A stretch of 31,078 nt of DNA, taken from a virus. The stretch spans positions 1 to 31,078 of the IMG/VR virus record IMGVR_UViG_3300030116_002251, one strand, 5' to 3'. How positions within the stretch are numbered: position 1 is the first letter of the stretch; each line of letters starts with the position of its first letter. Shown in pieces: positions 6,336-13,322 of the stretch. The position numbers and the translations under genes are program-made. Under the pieces are notes generated by a model. It was given only the letters and a program-made list of their open reading frames with translations, did not search any database and had not been told where the DNA came from.

Positions 6336-6852
6336 TAAATTCTTTTGCCTTTTGCTTATAAATTTCAATGATTTCCCGCAACTCCTCTCTTGTAAATTTT
6401 CGAACATCATGAGCTTTAGAATGCAATTCAAACAATCGGTCTGTTCCGATCCTGGAAGCAATTCCTATTTGATATTGTAATAAATTGCCATGCAAGTCTC
6501 TGTTACAATGCACGCACTGACCATGCACGTTATCCTCATTAAATGTTAATATTTTGTGCCCTCCGGAACTAAAGTAATGCCCAGCATCAAATTTACCTTC
6601 TAATTTTTTGCCACATGAAATGCAGTCTTTTCCCTTGTCTCTAAGTCGAATAAATGCATTAAAATATTTTTGAGCTTTTTTAGTTAAACTTTGAACGGTT
6701 TCTAATTCGTCTTTTATTCGTTTTTTTTCTTTCTTCCAGTTCTTTACCTTTGCCGTTTCTACCCATACCTTAACGCATTCAGATTTGAAACAATACTTTT
6801 GGTTAAAGTGTTTAGCTTCAAACTTTTCTTTGCAGTTTTTACAACGTGGCAT
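6328..6852 (-). CDS. ninG: NinG/Rap-like recombination nuclease
   Basis: The 174-residue protein matches NinG (lambda Rap), which cleaves branched DNA such as D-loops and Holliday junctions. It has an N-terminal zinc knuckle (C4, C7, C21, C26), a Lys-rich helical linker, then C77-x2-C80, AGHYFSSGGH (90-99), and CVHCNRDLHGN (113-123). This is the HNH-like Cys/His core in the standard order. Length is near the lambda protein (~200). The start overlaps the methyltransferase gene by 14 bp. The stop codon lies within promoter module A. Confidence 0.88.
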   Translation of the reverse strand: MPRCKNCKEKFEAKHFNQKYCFKSECVKVWVETAKVKNWKKEKKRIKDELETVQSLTKKAQKYFNAFIRLRDKGKDCISCGKKLEGKFDAGHYFSSGGHKILTFNEDNVHGQCVHCNRDLHGNLLQYQIGIASRIGTDRLFELHSKAHDVRKFTREELREIIEIYKQKAKEFNI

Positions 6853-7930
6853 TTAAATTAAATTCTTTTATAATTAATTCTAAACAACGAACTACAATAC
6901 TATTACCAGCCTGTTTGTAGGCTTGGCTATCTGAGCAGATCCACGTAAAACTATCTGGAAAGTCCATAAGCCTAAAGCATTCTCTTGGTGTCAGTCTCCT
7001 AATCTTATTTCTATAACATAAAAGTAAATCCTGTTGACCTCTTTTTAAATTAAATTCACCTCCTTTTAAATGACTATTCACACAAGGCGAGCAATTATCT
7101 TTCCTTATTCTTAATCCTTCGTCATTTCTATAATCTGCAATTTTTATTGCATTATCTGTGGCACACAAAGCGGCATTTGCTCTTAAGCAATTAGCTGTGT
7201 CACTTTGGTTTTTTGGCTCCCATTTAAATCCATTTTGTTTTGCTATATGTCTTTCCCTATGTTTTAAAAAACCTTTTATTAATTTTTCACTTAAAAAATA
7301 CTTTTGATCAACTTGGTTTTCAAGCACGTCTTTGATCCGTTTAGTCAAGTGTTCTTCTTTTGACCACCTAAAATAATTGTCTTTATCATCACGAATACCT
7401 ACAATAAAAACTCGTTCTCTATTTTGCGGTATTCCGTGTTTTTTTGCATTCATTACTTTGTAATAAACATGATAAGGTACTGAATCTTTATAAGGAAATA
7501 AAACAGGTAAACCATTTACGCTTTTTCCGCCTAACATATTTAACCATTCTTGAAACGTGTTGCCGTTGTTGTCACTTAACAATCCTTTTACATTTTCAAA
7601 TATAAAATATCTTGGTTTGTTTGTTTTAATAAATTCGTGACTATTAAAAAACAATATACCACGTTGATCATCTTTGCCTAATCGTTTACCAGCCAAACTA
7701 AAAGCTTGACAAGGTGGTGAAGTCATATAAATGTCTAAACTTTCTGTAGGTATTTCTCTTTCATATACGTCTTTAGGATAGTATTGAGGTTCTCCGTAAT
7801 TATGTATAAATGTTTGTCGTGCATACTTGTCCATATCACAAGCAAAAACTTCATTATATTTAATACCTAGTCGCATTAAAGCTTGATTAAATGCGCCTAC
7901 TCCAGAAAAATCACTGCCTACATTTATCAC
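6839..7930 (-). CDS. dcm: DNA (cytosine-5) methyltransferase, orphan
   Basis: The 363 residues carry the C5-methyltransferase motifs in order: motif I DFSGVGAF (7-14), motif IV SPPCQAFS (71-78, nucleophile C74), motif VI FENVKG (111-116), motif VIII QNRERVFIVG (169-178), then LTPRECFRLMDFP and QAGNSIVV (IX-X) near the C-terminus. It transfers a methyl group from SAM to cytosine. The start codon is GTG (7928-7930), overlapping the previous stop as GTGA; the nearest ATG is out of frame and meets TAG at once. No restriction endonuclease is adjacent, so it probably protects phage DNA. The variable region (about 190-305) sets specificity, which I cannot predict. Confidence 0.95.
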   Translation of the reverse strand: MINVGSDFSGVGAFNQALMRLGIKYNEVFACDMDKYARQTFIHNYGEPQYYPKDVYEREIPTESLDIYMTSPPCQAFSLAGKRLGKDDQRGILFFNSHEFIKTNKPRYFIFENVKGLLSDNNGNTFQEWLNMLGGKSVNGLPVLFPYKDSVPYHVYYKVMNAKKHGIPQNRERVFIVGIRDDKDNYFRWSKEEHLTKRIKDVLENQVDQKYFLSEKLIKGFLKHRERHIAKQNGFKWEPKNQSDTANCLRANAALCATDNAIKIADYRNDEGLRIRKDNCSPCVNSHLKGGEFNLKRGQQDLLLCYRNKIRRLTPRECFRLMDFPDSFTWICSDSQAYKQAGNSIVVRCLELIIKEFNLNATL

Positions 7931-8220
7931 AATTTTTCCTTATTTATTTTTATTTCCATTTCCAAGTTCTTTATTTTATCTTTTAAATCAGAAATATACA
8001 TCTGATGTCTTAGATTAGTTTTGCACTCTATGTAAAAGCTCTCCTCTAAATGATCAAAAACTTGTTTGTATTTATTAAGATGCTCTAATGATGTTAACAT
8101 TGATTCAATTAAATCTGCTCTTTCCGGATGCTTTTCCTGCAACTCCTCTATGCTACTAACAAATTTTAAAATGGTAGTCTGCAGATTAATCTTAGCCATG
8201 AATATATCTATGCTTTCCAT
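7927..8220 (-). CDS. Small coiled-coil protein, unknown
   Basis: A 97-residue helical protein. The C-terminal stretch from about 75, with DLKDKIKNLEMEIKINKEKL, has the heptad pattern of a coiled coil. An internal ATG at codon 8 (MAKINLQTT) is an alternative start. It sits between the PAPS-reductase-like gene (3 bp away) and the methyltransferase gene (overlapping stop/start), so it belongs to the same operon. I do not recognise a family. Confidence 0.65.
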   Translation of the reverse strand: MESIDIFMAKINLQTTILKFVSSIEELQEKHPERADLIESMLTSLEHLNKYKQVFDHLEESFYIECKTNLRHQMYISDLKDKIKNLEMEIKINKEKL

Positions 8221-8223
8221 ATT

Positions 8224-9099
8224 TTAATATATTTCACATGAATCCTCACATCCATTACTTTTATCCAGATCATCAAATATAGATATTTGCCAATTGTAAA
8301 TATCACTATCGTTTGTTGGTTTTTTAAATTTCATTTTGGAATTTTTAAAAATATCTTGAACATTTTTATTATTTCTGAATATGCGAACTGGTTTTTTCAT
8401 TGATTTACTTTTGGATTCTGGAATATAATTTTGGTAAAGCTTTTCCATTTTTTTTGGAAAGTCAAAATATTCTGGTCTTTCTATTGCTATGGTCATAAGT
8501 TTATTATCTGACTTTTTCCAACACCATTTACAATTGCCCTCATATCCTTTTAATTGTAATCTAAACTTTTGTTGTGACCACCAAAAATTGATCTTTGGTT
8601 TATTCATTGGCATATCTTGTACTAAAGGATAATATAATTTATTTTTTATACGATTAATGCTAATTCGATCTATCTCATCGTATCGAATACCTATTGCAGT
8701 CCAATAGTCTTTCCATTTAAGTACATGCTTAATGTATTGATGTATTGGCGTTAGTTTTAAATCCCTTGTGCACCATGGGTTGTTAATATTAGGTAAACCT
8801 AACTTTTTAATTGCCTGCTCAAATGGTTCTCCATTTCTGGATGCAGTTTCATAATTAACTACATTCCATCTTGTCCCTTTACCATATTGTTGGTTAATTT
8901 TTGCTTCTAACCAAATTAAATTGAGATTGAATTCCTTATCACATTGATCCACAAATTTTAATGTTTCCTCATTTTCTTGACCTGTATTGGCAAAAATGAA
9001 AACCATGTCATATTCATTCTGTTTGTGATTTTTTAAGTATTGTGCCATATATCCGCTTGTCTCTCCACCGCTAAAACTAACACAAAGCTTTTTTTTCAT
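8224..9099 (-). CDS. PAPS-reductase-family PP-loop protein
   Basis: A 291-residue PP-loop ATPase-like protein. It shows SFSGGETSGYM (8-18), FIFANTGQENEETL (35-48), WCTRDLKLTP (109-118) and a Cys pair CKWC (190-193), and ends with CEDSCEIY. These are features of the phage branch of the phosphoadenosine-phosphosulfate reductase superfamily. Relatives reduce PAPS, or activate substrates by adenylation, as in DndC of DNA phosphorothioation. Four to five cysteines could hold an Fe-S cluster. No dndD/E partner is nearby, so phosphorothioation is not supported. It overlaps the helicase gene by 4 bp (ATGA). The true substrate in phages is unknown. Confidence 0.8.
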   Translation of the reverse strand: MKKKLCVSFSGGETSGYMAQYLKNHKQNEYDMVFIFANTGQENEETLKFVDQCDKEFNLNLIWLEAKINQQYGKGTRWNVVNYETASRNGEPFEQAIKKLGLPNINNPWCTRDLKLTPIHQYIKHVLKWKDYWTAIGIRYDEIDRISINRIKNKLYYPLVQDMPMNKPKINFWWSQQKFRLQLKGYEGNCKWCWKKSDNKLMTIAIERPEYFDFPKKMEKLYQNYIPESKSKSMKKPVRIFRNNKNVQDIFKNSKMKFKKPTNDSDIYNWQISIFDDLDKSNGCEDSCEIY

Positions 9100-9950
9100 C
9101 TTACATAATTTAAAGGGTCAACGCCATAAACACTAAATCCAAGACCTCTATTAAAATCACAAAGTATGTAATCATCTAACAAAGTTTGCTTTCCTCCCGA
9201 GCTTGTATCTTTTATTTTATCAACTGAAATTAAAGTTACATATTTCATAGTTTCATGCTTAACCAATCTGTGAATAGTCAAAAATGAATCTGTTCTGTTT
9301 AACCAGGACTTACCGCCTTCAACATGAGCAGACATAGGAGGCTTTAAATGCCCCTCCCACATGTGTCCTTTTGGATATATATTACCTGTTCTGCCACTTT
9401 CTGAGGTTGGATGCGTATTAATATATATACTTTTTCCCGATTGATTAACATACTGTCTGGTCATATTTAGAAATTCATAGTTAGCCTCATATCCAAATTT
9501 TCTATTTAAAGCCGTATATGGATCAATTAAAAAACCATTAGCGTCGCTTTTATCAAATTCATTTATAAGCTCCTCCGGCGTATAAAGTTTTGAGTTATCT
9601 ATAAAATCAAAATATTGCTCTATAAATGGTGCATGATTCATTACGTCCCTATCTGATAATTCATTAAATGGTCTTCCTGCATACATTTGAATCAAGTCTC
9701 TCATTATTTGCCCATATTGATTTTCTGCTGCATATATGCAAAACTTTAAATCATGCTTCAATGCCAGCACCAAAAAATACCAAAATATCCAATAGCTTTT
9801 GCCCACATTGTCATGACCGCAAATTATGGTTAATTCCTTTTGTTTAAATAAATAATACTCATCTAATTTGCAACCGATACCTAAACCTTGCCGAATATTA
9901 CCATGCTTTAAATCCAATAAATATTTGTTGTGAATTCCTTTACTTAACAT
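9096..9950 (-). CDS. RecA-fold ATPase, probable replicative helicase (RepA/DnaB-like)
   Basis: The 284 residues contain Walker A GHDNVGKS (45-52), a following LKFCIYAAENQ segment (68-78) with the expected Glu, Walker B NGFLIDPY (138-145, D143) and IYINTHPTS (175-183) as a motif III/sensor. This is the RecA-type core of RepA/DnaB-like hexameric helicases without an N-terminal primase-binding domain. It would unwind phage DNA, or help load the host helicase. It is overlapped by the DUF6291-like gene on one side and the PP-loop gene on the other, in the early replication operon. A RadA/DnaC-like loader is the main alternative. Confidence 0.78.
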   Translation of the reverse strand: MLSKGIHNKYLLDLKHGNIRQGLGIGCKLDEYYLFKQKELTIICGHDNVGKSYWIFWYFLVLALKHDLKFCIYAAENQYGQIMRDLIQMYAGRPFNELSDRDVMNHAPFIEQYFDFIDNSKLYTPEELINEFDKSDANGFLIDPYTALNRKFGYEANYEFLNMTRQYVNQSGKSIYINTHPTSESGRTGNIYPKGHMWEGHLKPPMSAHVEGGKSWLNRTDSFLTIHRLVKHETMKYVTLISVDKIKDTSSGGKQTLLDDYILCDFNRGLGFSVYGVDPLNYVR

Positions 9951-10509
9951 ATCCTAACTGCTTTGCTTGTTGAACTAATTTATCATTGTTCTCATCCTTT
10001 GGCATTTTCCTTAGCCAATTCTTTGCAGTTAAATATAAGGATTTGTATTTAGTGTTCTGTTTATAGTTTTCAATCTCATCTAAAACAGCATCCGTGTTAT
10101 TTACTCCATACTCTAAACAGAGCTTTTCATATTGCTTTTTTGTAATAGATAAATGAGCGAAGCTTTTATATATATCATTATCATTTACATTAACATTATC
10201 AGTTATACTTGTTATGTTTTGATAACTCTTGTTATTTTTGTTATCCTTTGCCCATCTTTTAGCCATTCCTTTTTTGCCTGCCTCACTTCTATTTTTAAGC
10301 ATCTGCTCATATTTTTTTAAATCTCTTTTTAATTGTTGCTTAATTGGCTCAAATGCTAAATTTACCATTGGATCATTTACTGCTGGATTAAGATCATTAA
10401 CATAAGATAAAATATGCTTAAATAATTTTCCTGCTTGTTCATTGCTTAAAATATTAACGGAGTGAATAATATCCGCATAGAGTATAAAACTTTTTTTGTC
10501 CTTTGCCAT
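9940..10509 (-). CDS. DUF6291-like replication-associated protein
   Basis: A 189-residue protein that starts MAKDKKSFILYADIIHSVNI and continues with LSNEQAGKLFKHILSYVND (21-39) and RSEAGKKGMAKRW (73-85). This is the DUF6291 pattern common in phages and prophages of Bacteroidota, where it sits beside helicase or DnaC-like genes and probably acts in replication initiation. The central part is Asn/Lys-rich and linker-like; a C-terminal helical domain ends the protein. It overlaps the helicase gene by 11 bp and its start touches the DnaA-like stop. Function is inferred from context. Confidence 0.72.
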   Translation of the reverse strand: MAKDKKSFILYADIIHSVNILSNEQAGKLFKHILSYVNDLNPAVNDPMVNLAFEPIKQQLKRDLKKYEQMLKNRSEAGKKGMAKRWAKDNKNNKSYQNITSITDNVNVNDNDIYKSFAHLSITKKQYEKLCLEYGVNNTDAVLDEIENYKQNTKYKSLYLTAKNWLRKMPKDENNDKLVQQAKQLGYVK

Positions 10510-10928
10510 TATAAATTATTTATTGTTTCACGTAGTTTTTTTATTTTGTTTTCAATATCTGATACATTTTTATTAATCTCTTTTATGACTATGTAATATT
10601 TCATGGAACATATATCATTTAAAATGAATTTAGATTGCGAAGGATCAATATTATAGTATTTCTTTTTTATATCAAAATATCTACGATAAATTGCCGTATC
10701 CTTCCGATACAATCTGTCATTTTGAAATATTTTTCTTTGTTTCAATCCATTCAAAACCGTAGCATGATTAACACCAAAATATCTTGCAATATGCAATACT
10801 GGTATTTTATGCGTATGCAATAGATGGTAAATAAACATGCGTCGATGCACTACAATTCTGTATCTGCTTTTTCTTCTTAAATTGTGCTTTTTTATGCACT
10901 TCTCTATATCTTTAATCAAGTCCTCCAT
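10509..10928 (-). CDS. DnaA domain IV-like DNA-binding protein
   Basis: The 139-residue protein has a helix-turn-helix resembling the origin-binding domain IV of DnaA: RRMFIYHLLHTHKIPVLHIA (29-48), then RYFGVNHATVLNGLKQ (49-64). The latter parallels the DnaA signature around DHTTV. No AAA+ domain is present, so it binds DNA without DnaA ATPase. The C-terminal third is helical (coiled-coil-like, KNVSDIENKIKKL). It heads the replication group with the DUF6291 and helicase genes. It may mark the phage origin or block host DnaA; neither is shown. Confidence 0.68.
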   Translation of the reverse strand: MEDLIKDIEKCIKKHNLRRKSRYRIVVHRRMFIYHLLHTHKIPVLHIARYFGVNHATVLNGLKQRKIFQNDRLYRKDTAIYRRYFDIKKKYYNIDPSQSKFILNDICSMKYYIVIKEINKNVSDIENKIKKLRETINNL

Positions 10929-10977
10929 AAATCCAGGTTATTAAAATTGCATAAATATATTCAATCAATCTTTTCAT
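10912..10977 (-). CDS. Candidate 21-aa micropeptide with one hydrophobic helix
   Basis: An ATG at 10975-10977 overlaps the upstream stop as ATGA, and the frame ends at TAA inside the DnaA-like gene start (17 bp overlap). The product MKRLIEYIYAILITWIYGGL plus D is basic then hydrophobic. The coupling to both neighbours and the absence of other content in this 45-bp gap are suggestive. At this length chance is a real possibility. Confidence 0.35.
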   Translation of the reverse strand: MKRLIEYIYAILITWIYGGLD

Positions 10978-11213
10978 AGCTTTTCGACTTTCAAAATTAA
11001 CCCTTTCCACAAATCAAACTTATTTATAGCATCTTTTCGATCATAAGCCGTAATGTATTTTATAGCTTGACAACATTCTGCATTTGTATTATTTCCTTTA
11101 TAATACTTGTAGGTAATTCTATATTTATACATTCCTCTTGCTTTAAGATATCTTAAATATAATTCTTGGTCAAAATTATTCCATTTAAATGATTTTAATC
11201 TATTCATGCTCAT
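10974..11213 (-). CDS. Small unknown early protein, 79 aa
   Basis: I place the start at the ATG at 11211-11213 (MSMNRLKSFKW...), giving a 14-bp overlap with the upstream gene; the longest frame would overlap it by 80 bp. The ATG two codons later (11205-11207) is equally possible. The protein is rich in Lys, Tyr and aromatics (YRITYKYYKGNNTNAECCQA) and has CC at its centre. No family is recognised. It belongs to the cluster of short early genes between the early promoter and the replication genes. Confidence 0.6.
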   Translation of the reverse strand: MSMNRLKSFKWNNFDQELYLRYLKARGMYKYRITYKYYKGNNTNAECCQAIKYITAYDRKDAINKFDLWKGLILKVEKL

Positions 11214-11481
11214 AACTATTAATTCGTAATTCAAGCCATCTGCAAATTTCTCCAGCATCAATGACAGTCTCATTGTCATTTCTTTTCAAAGTTTTTTGAT
11301 CCGGGACTCTATACAAAAATTCATCTACTGCATAAGTTGTTTTTGATGTGATTGTGTTAAAGCTTACTGGATATTCTTGCCTAATTTCATGAATATCATA
11401 AGAGCATTTATAATCAATATCATTTATTCCAAATTCTACCTGGTAGTTATTAGAATCAATTTCATGGATATCTATTTTCAT
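11200..11481 (-). CDS. Small unknown early protein, 93 aa
   Basis: The frame extends up to 11541, but the better start is the ATG at 11479-11481 (MKIDIHEIDSNNYQVEFGIN), which overlaps the stop of an upstream 30-aa membrane microprotein as ATGA. The protein is acidic and probably beta-rich at the N-terminus (alternating hydrophobics, YKCSYDIHEI), with a helical end (GEICRWLELRINSYEHE). The role is unknown. It is co-transcribed with neighbouring early genes. Confidence 0.62.
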   Translation of the reverse strand: MKIDIHEIDSNNYQVEFGINDIDYKCSYDIHEIRQEYPVSFNTITSKTTYAVDEFLYRVPDQKTLKRNDNETVIDAGEICRWLELRINSYEHE

Positions 11482-11570
11482 ACAAATAATTTTACTAATA
11501 CGTAGTACATTACGAATGCACCCCATATAAAGATTATACATTTAATTATTTCCTTTTTTTCCTTTTTCAT
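11478..11570 (-). CDS. 30-aa single-span membrane microprotein
   Basis: ATG at 11568-11570 follows the stop of the previous small frame by 2 bp. The product begins MKKEKKEIIKC, then has a stretch of about 19 hydrophobic residues (CIIFIWGAFVMYYVLVKLF). This is a positively charged N-terminus plus one transmembrane helix, N-in. Its stop overlaps the next start as ATGA. It is too short for ordinary gene calling, but the tight coupling on both sides supports translation. Small membrane proteins in early phage regions often modify the host envelope or exclude other phages; here that is a guess. Confidence 0.5.
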   Translation of the reverse strand: MKKEKKEIIKCIIFIWGAFVMYYVLVKLFV

Positions 11571-11572
11571 AT

Positions 11573-11692
11573 CTATTTATTTAAAAATTTATGTAATTGT
11601 TTAAATTGTTCTACAATATTATCCAATGCTTCTTTTTGTTTTTTAAATTGTTTTACTTTATTAGGATAGTATCTTACTTCTGTTTCTTTCAC
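11573..11692 (-). CDS. Candidate 39-aa helical microprotein (GTG start)
   Basis: A GTG at 11690-11692 opens a frame of 39 codons (VKETEVRYYPNKVKQFKKQK...), Lys/Gln-rich and amphipathic helical near the end (LDNIVEQFKQLHKFLNK). It fills the gap between the 64-aa gene and the membrane microprotein, and both its start and its stop sit in the AAATAAATAGA sequence that recurs before starts here. An overlapping ATG at 11692-11694 meets TGA at once, so GTG is required. Confidence 0.45.
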   Translation of the reverse strand: MKETEVRYYPNKVKQFKKQKEALDNIVEQFKQLHKFLNK

Positions 11693-11702
11693 ATCTATTT
11701 AT

Positions 11703-11897
11703 TTAAAGGTTATTAATATATTTTTTACTCTGCTCTTTCATATATTTAATGTCGAGCCATTCCAACGATTCAATGGTATCCAAAACCACAGTAAAGTCAA
11801 CTCCATTCTCGTCTTTTCCGACTAGGTATGTTTCATTGTCTTTTGTGCTCATAAACGTATGAATGTCGTGCAATCTCTTTGTTATTTCCTCTGGCAT
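11703..11897 (-). CDS. Small unknown early protein, 64 aa
   Basis: The 64-residue product has a helical N-terminus (MPEEITKRLHDIHTFM), a central beta segment (NETYLVGKDENGVDFTVVLD) and a short helical end. No motif is recognised. The start is 2 bp from the upstream stop and is preceded by AATAAATAGAC. It lies in the early cluster downstream of promoter B. Confidence 0.62.
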   Translation of the reverse strand: MPEEITKRLHDIHTFMSTKDNETYLVGKDENGVDFTVVLDTIESLEWLDIKYMKEQSKKYINNL

Positions 11898-11899
11898 GT

Positions 11900-12142
11900 C
11901 TATTTATTTATTCTGTTATACAATGAAAGCACTATTGATTTATAAAGCTCCTCTTGTTCTGTCATTACTTTTGCCAATTTGGATTTTTCCATTAAATAAA
12001 ATTCTCTATTTTCTGCAATACTTCCGCCAATACCTCCTAAACTTTTATCTATTTCTGCAATTAGCTTTACATTAGTTTCTTTTGCCTCGTCTAATTTTAC
12101 GAGCATTTCTGACATTTCTAGTCGTGTTACTTGTTTTTCCAT
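11900..12142 (-). CDS. Small coiled-coil early protein, 80 aa
   Basis: The protein is almost all helix: RLEMSEMLVKLDEAKETN (7-24), a Gly-rich hinge LGGIGGS (35-41), then a second helix (REFYLMEKSKLAKVMTEQEE). A helix-hinge-helix hairpin or a small dimeric coiled coil is likely. Its ATG shares one base with the stop of the preceding gene (TAATG), so translation is coupled. The function is unknown. Confidence 0.65.
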   Translation of the reverse strand: MEKQVTRLEMSEMLVKLDEAKETNVKLIAEIDKSLGGIGGSIAENREFYLMEKSKLAKVMTEQEELYKSIVLSLYNRINK

Positions 12143-12333
12143 TATATTCTATTATTGATTGCGTTATTAATTGTTCCTAAATCATCATCACTTAATAATG
12201 CAAACCAATCATCATCCATTTCATCAATGCTTGTTATATCATTTGCATTTATAATTCTTGTGTTTTTATCAATTGCAACTAATTCACAGGTTTCTGCAAT
12301 TAAATATTTTTTTACCGATTCTAAATAATACAT
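12142..12333 (-). CDS. First early gene product, 63 aa, acidic
   Basis: This is the first gene after the early promoter, with a leader of about 20 nt. The 63-residue product starts MYYLESVKKYLIAETCELVA and then becomes strongly acidic (SIDEMDDDWFALLSDDDLGT). Small acidic proteins made first in infection can be DNA mimics or inhibitors of host enzymes, but no homology supports that here. It ends with a one-base stop/start overlap with the next gene. Confidence 0.62.
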   Translation of the reverse strand: MYYLESVKKYLIAETCELVAIDKNTRIINANDITSIDEMDDDWFALLSDDDLGTINNAINNRI

Positions 12334-12340
12334 ACTTTTT

Positions 12341-12389
12341 TAATTAATAATTGTATATCAAATATATACATTAGATATCAATGCACCAA
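12341..12389 (-). promoter_or_regulatory. Promoter module B, main early promoter
   Basis: On the minus strand TATATTTG (12359-12366) is a perfect TAnnTTTG -7 box, with TTG (12387-12389) exactly 20 bases upstream as the -33 element. The 38 bp at 12341-12378 repeat at 6298-6335. It drives the 63-aa gene and the early operon. The whole 119-bp gap after the phosphoesterase stop holds only this and a GTCAAT direct repeat at 12420-12437. Confidence 0.8.
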
Positions 12390-12452
12390 CAATTTTACCC
12401 AATTTATTAACAAAAAAATGTCAATATCTAGGTCAATCCCTTACTAGTGCTA

Positions 12453-13322
12453 CTAAAATATTCTGTGAGAATCTATGTATTTAAACATCTTATCTTGATT
12501 GTTTTTCCGAGATCTTTCCGTTTTTATAGTTAAAATACGACCACCAATCGGTTTAATCGGGGCGCCACGTTCAACGTGCCATCCTTTGTCTCCTTCTCCA
12601 TATTCTTCTTTGTATGTTCCCGTAATCATCATGTGAACTGCTTTATGCTCTACATAATAACCTTGATGCGCATTGTGATTTAAACTGTCTAGCACGTCAT
12701 TTCTACAACTATTTTCATGGATATGACCCATAGTGAATACATCCATGTTGTGATACTTTTCAAGAGCTCGGGTCAAATTTAAAGCTCCTTTGGTAACAAT
12801 ACCACCGCCTCCACTACCATGATAATATTTTATCTTAGTGCTGCAAACATGATTTCCTACTCCGCTTTTCACAATAATCCATCCTCCATAACCTCCGGTA
12901 TGCACTTGGCTATTGCATTTTAAATTTAAGAGATCAACAAAACGTTGGAGTATGTCAGTTTCCTGCCACTTAATTATACCTGTCTCATGGTTGCCATACC
13001 CGATCACCTTGAGAATATCTGCATAAGGAGACCACCATTCAACCGCAGTTTCAACAATTGAATCTAAATACCTGGAATTGTTATGCTCGGGTCTTATATC
13101 GCTTTTATTACGTCGATTATCACCGCGACCTTGCATAAGACAGAAAAAATCACCGTTAACTAGTATAGGTATATTTTCATCTTTGCAATAATCAAGATGT
13201 TTTTTTAAAAGCTGCCAATCACATTTTGGATTATCCCAATGGATATCACTAAGCATAGCTATACGCACATCATTTCCTTCCAGAAATAATTCATGCACAT
13301 TTTTGCTATGTCTTTTTATCAT
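12453..13322 (-). CDS. Calcineurin-like metallophosphoesterase
   Basis: The 289-residue protein carries the complete two-metal signature: SDIHWD (25-30; D26, H28), LVNGDF (54-59; D58), GYGNHET (108-114; N111, H112), YHGSGG (167-172; H168) and MGHIHE (198-203; H200, H202). These enzymes hydrolyse phosphomono- or diesters, in phages mostly of nucleotides, RNA or DNA ends. It is the last gene before the early promoter and overlaps the spanin-like gene by 4 bp. The substrate is not predictable from sequence. Confidence 0.9.
   Translation of the reverse strand: MIKRHSKNVHELFLEGNDVRIAMLSDIHWDNPKCDWQLLKKHLDYCKDENIPILVNGDFFCLMQGRGDNRRNKSDIRPEHNNSRYLDSIVETAVEWWSPYADILKVIGYGNHETGIIKWQETDILQRFVDLLNLKCNSQVHTGGYGGWIIVKSGVGNHVCSTKIKYYHGSGGGGIVTKGALNLTRALEKYHNMDVFTMGHIHENSCRNDVLDSLNHNAHQGYYVEHKAVHMMITGTYKEEYGEGDKGWHVERGAPIKPIGGRILTIKTERSRKNNQDKMFKYIDSHRIF

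Noticed and set aside
8224-9099. DndC-type DNA phosphorothioation
   Set aside because: The PP-loop motif is shared by a wide superfamily and no DndA, B, D or E partner is present.
11482-11541. Longer start (ATG 11539-11541) for the 93-aa early gene
   Set aside because: The extra 20 codons overlap the 30-aa membrane frame in another phase. The ATG at 11481 has the ATGA overlap used throughout this region.
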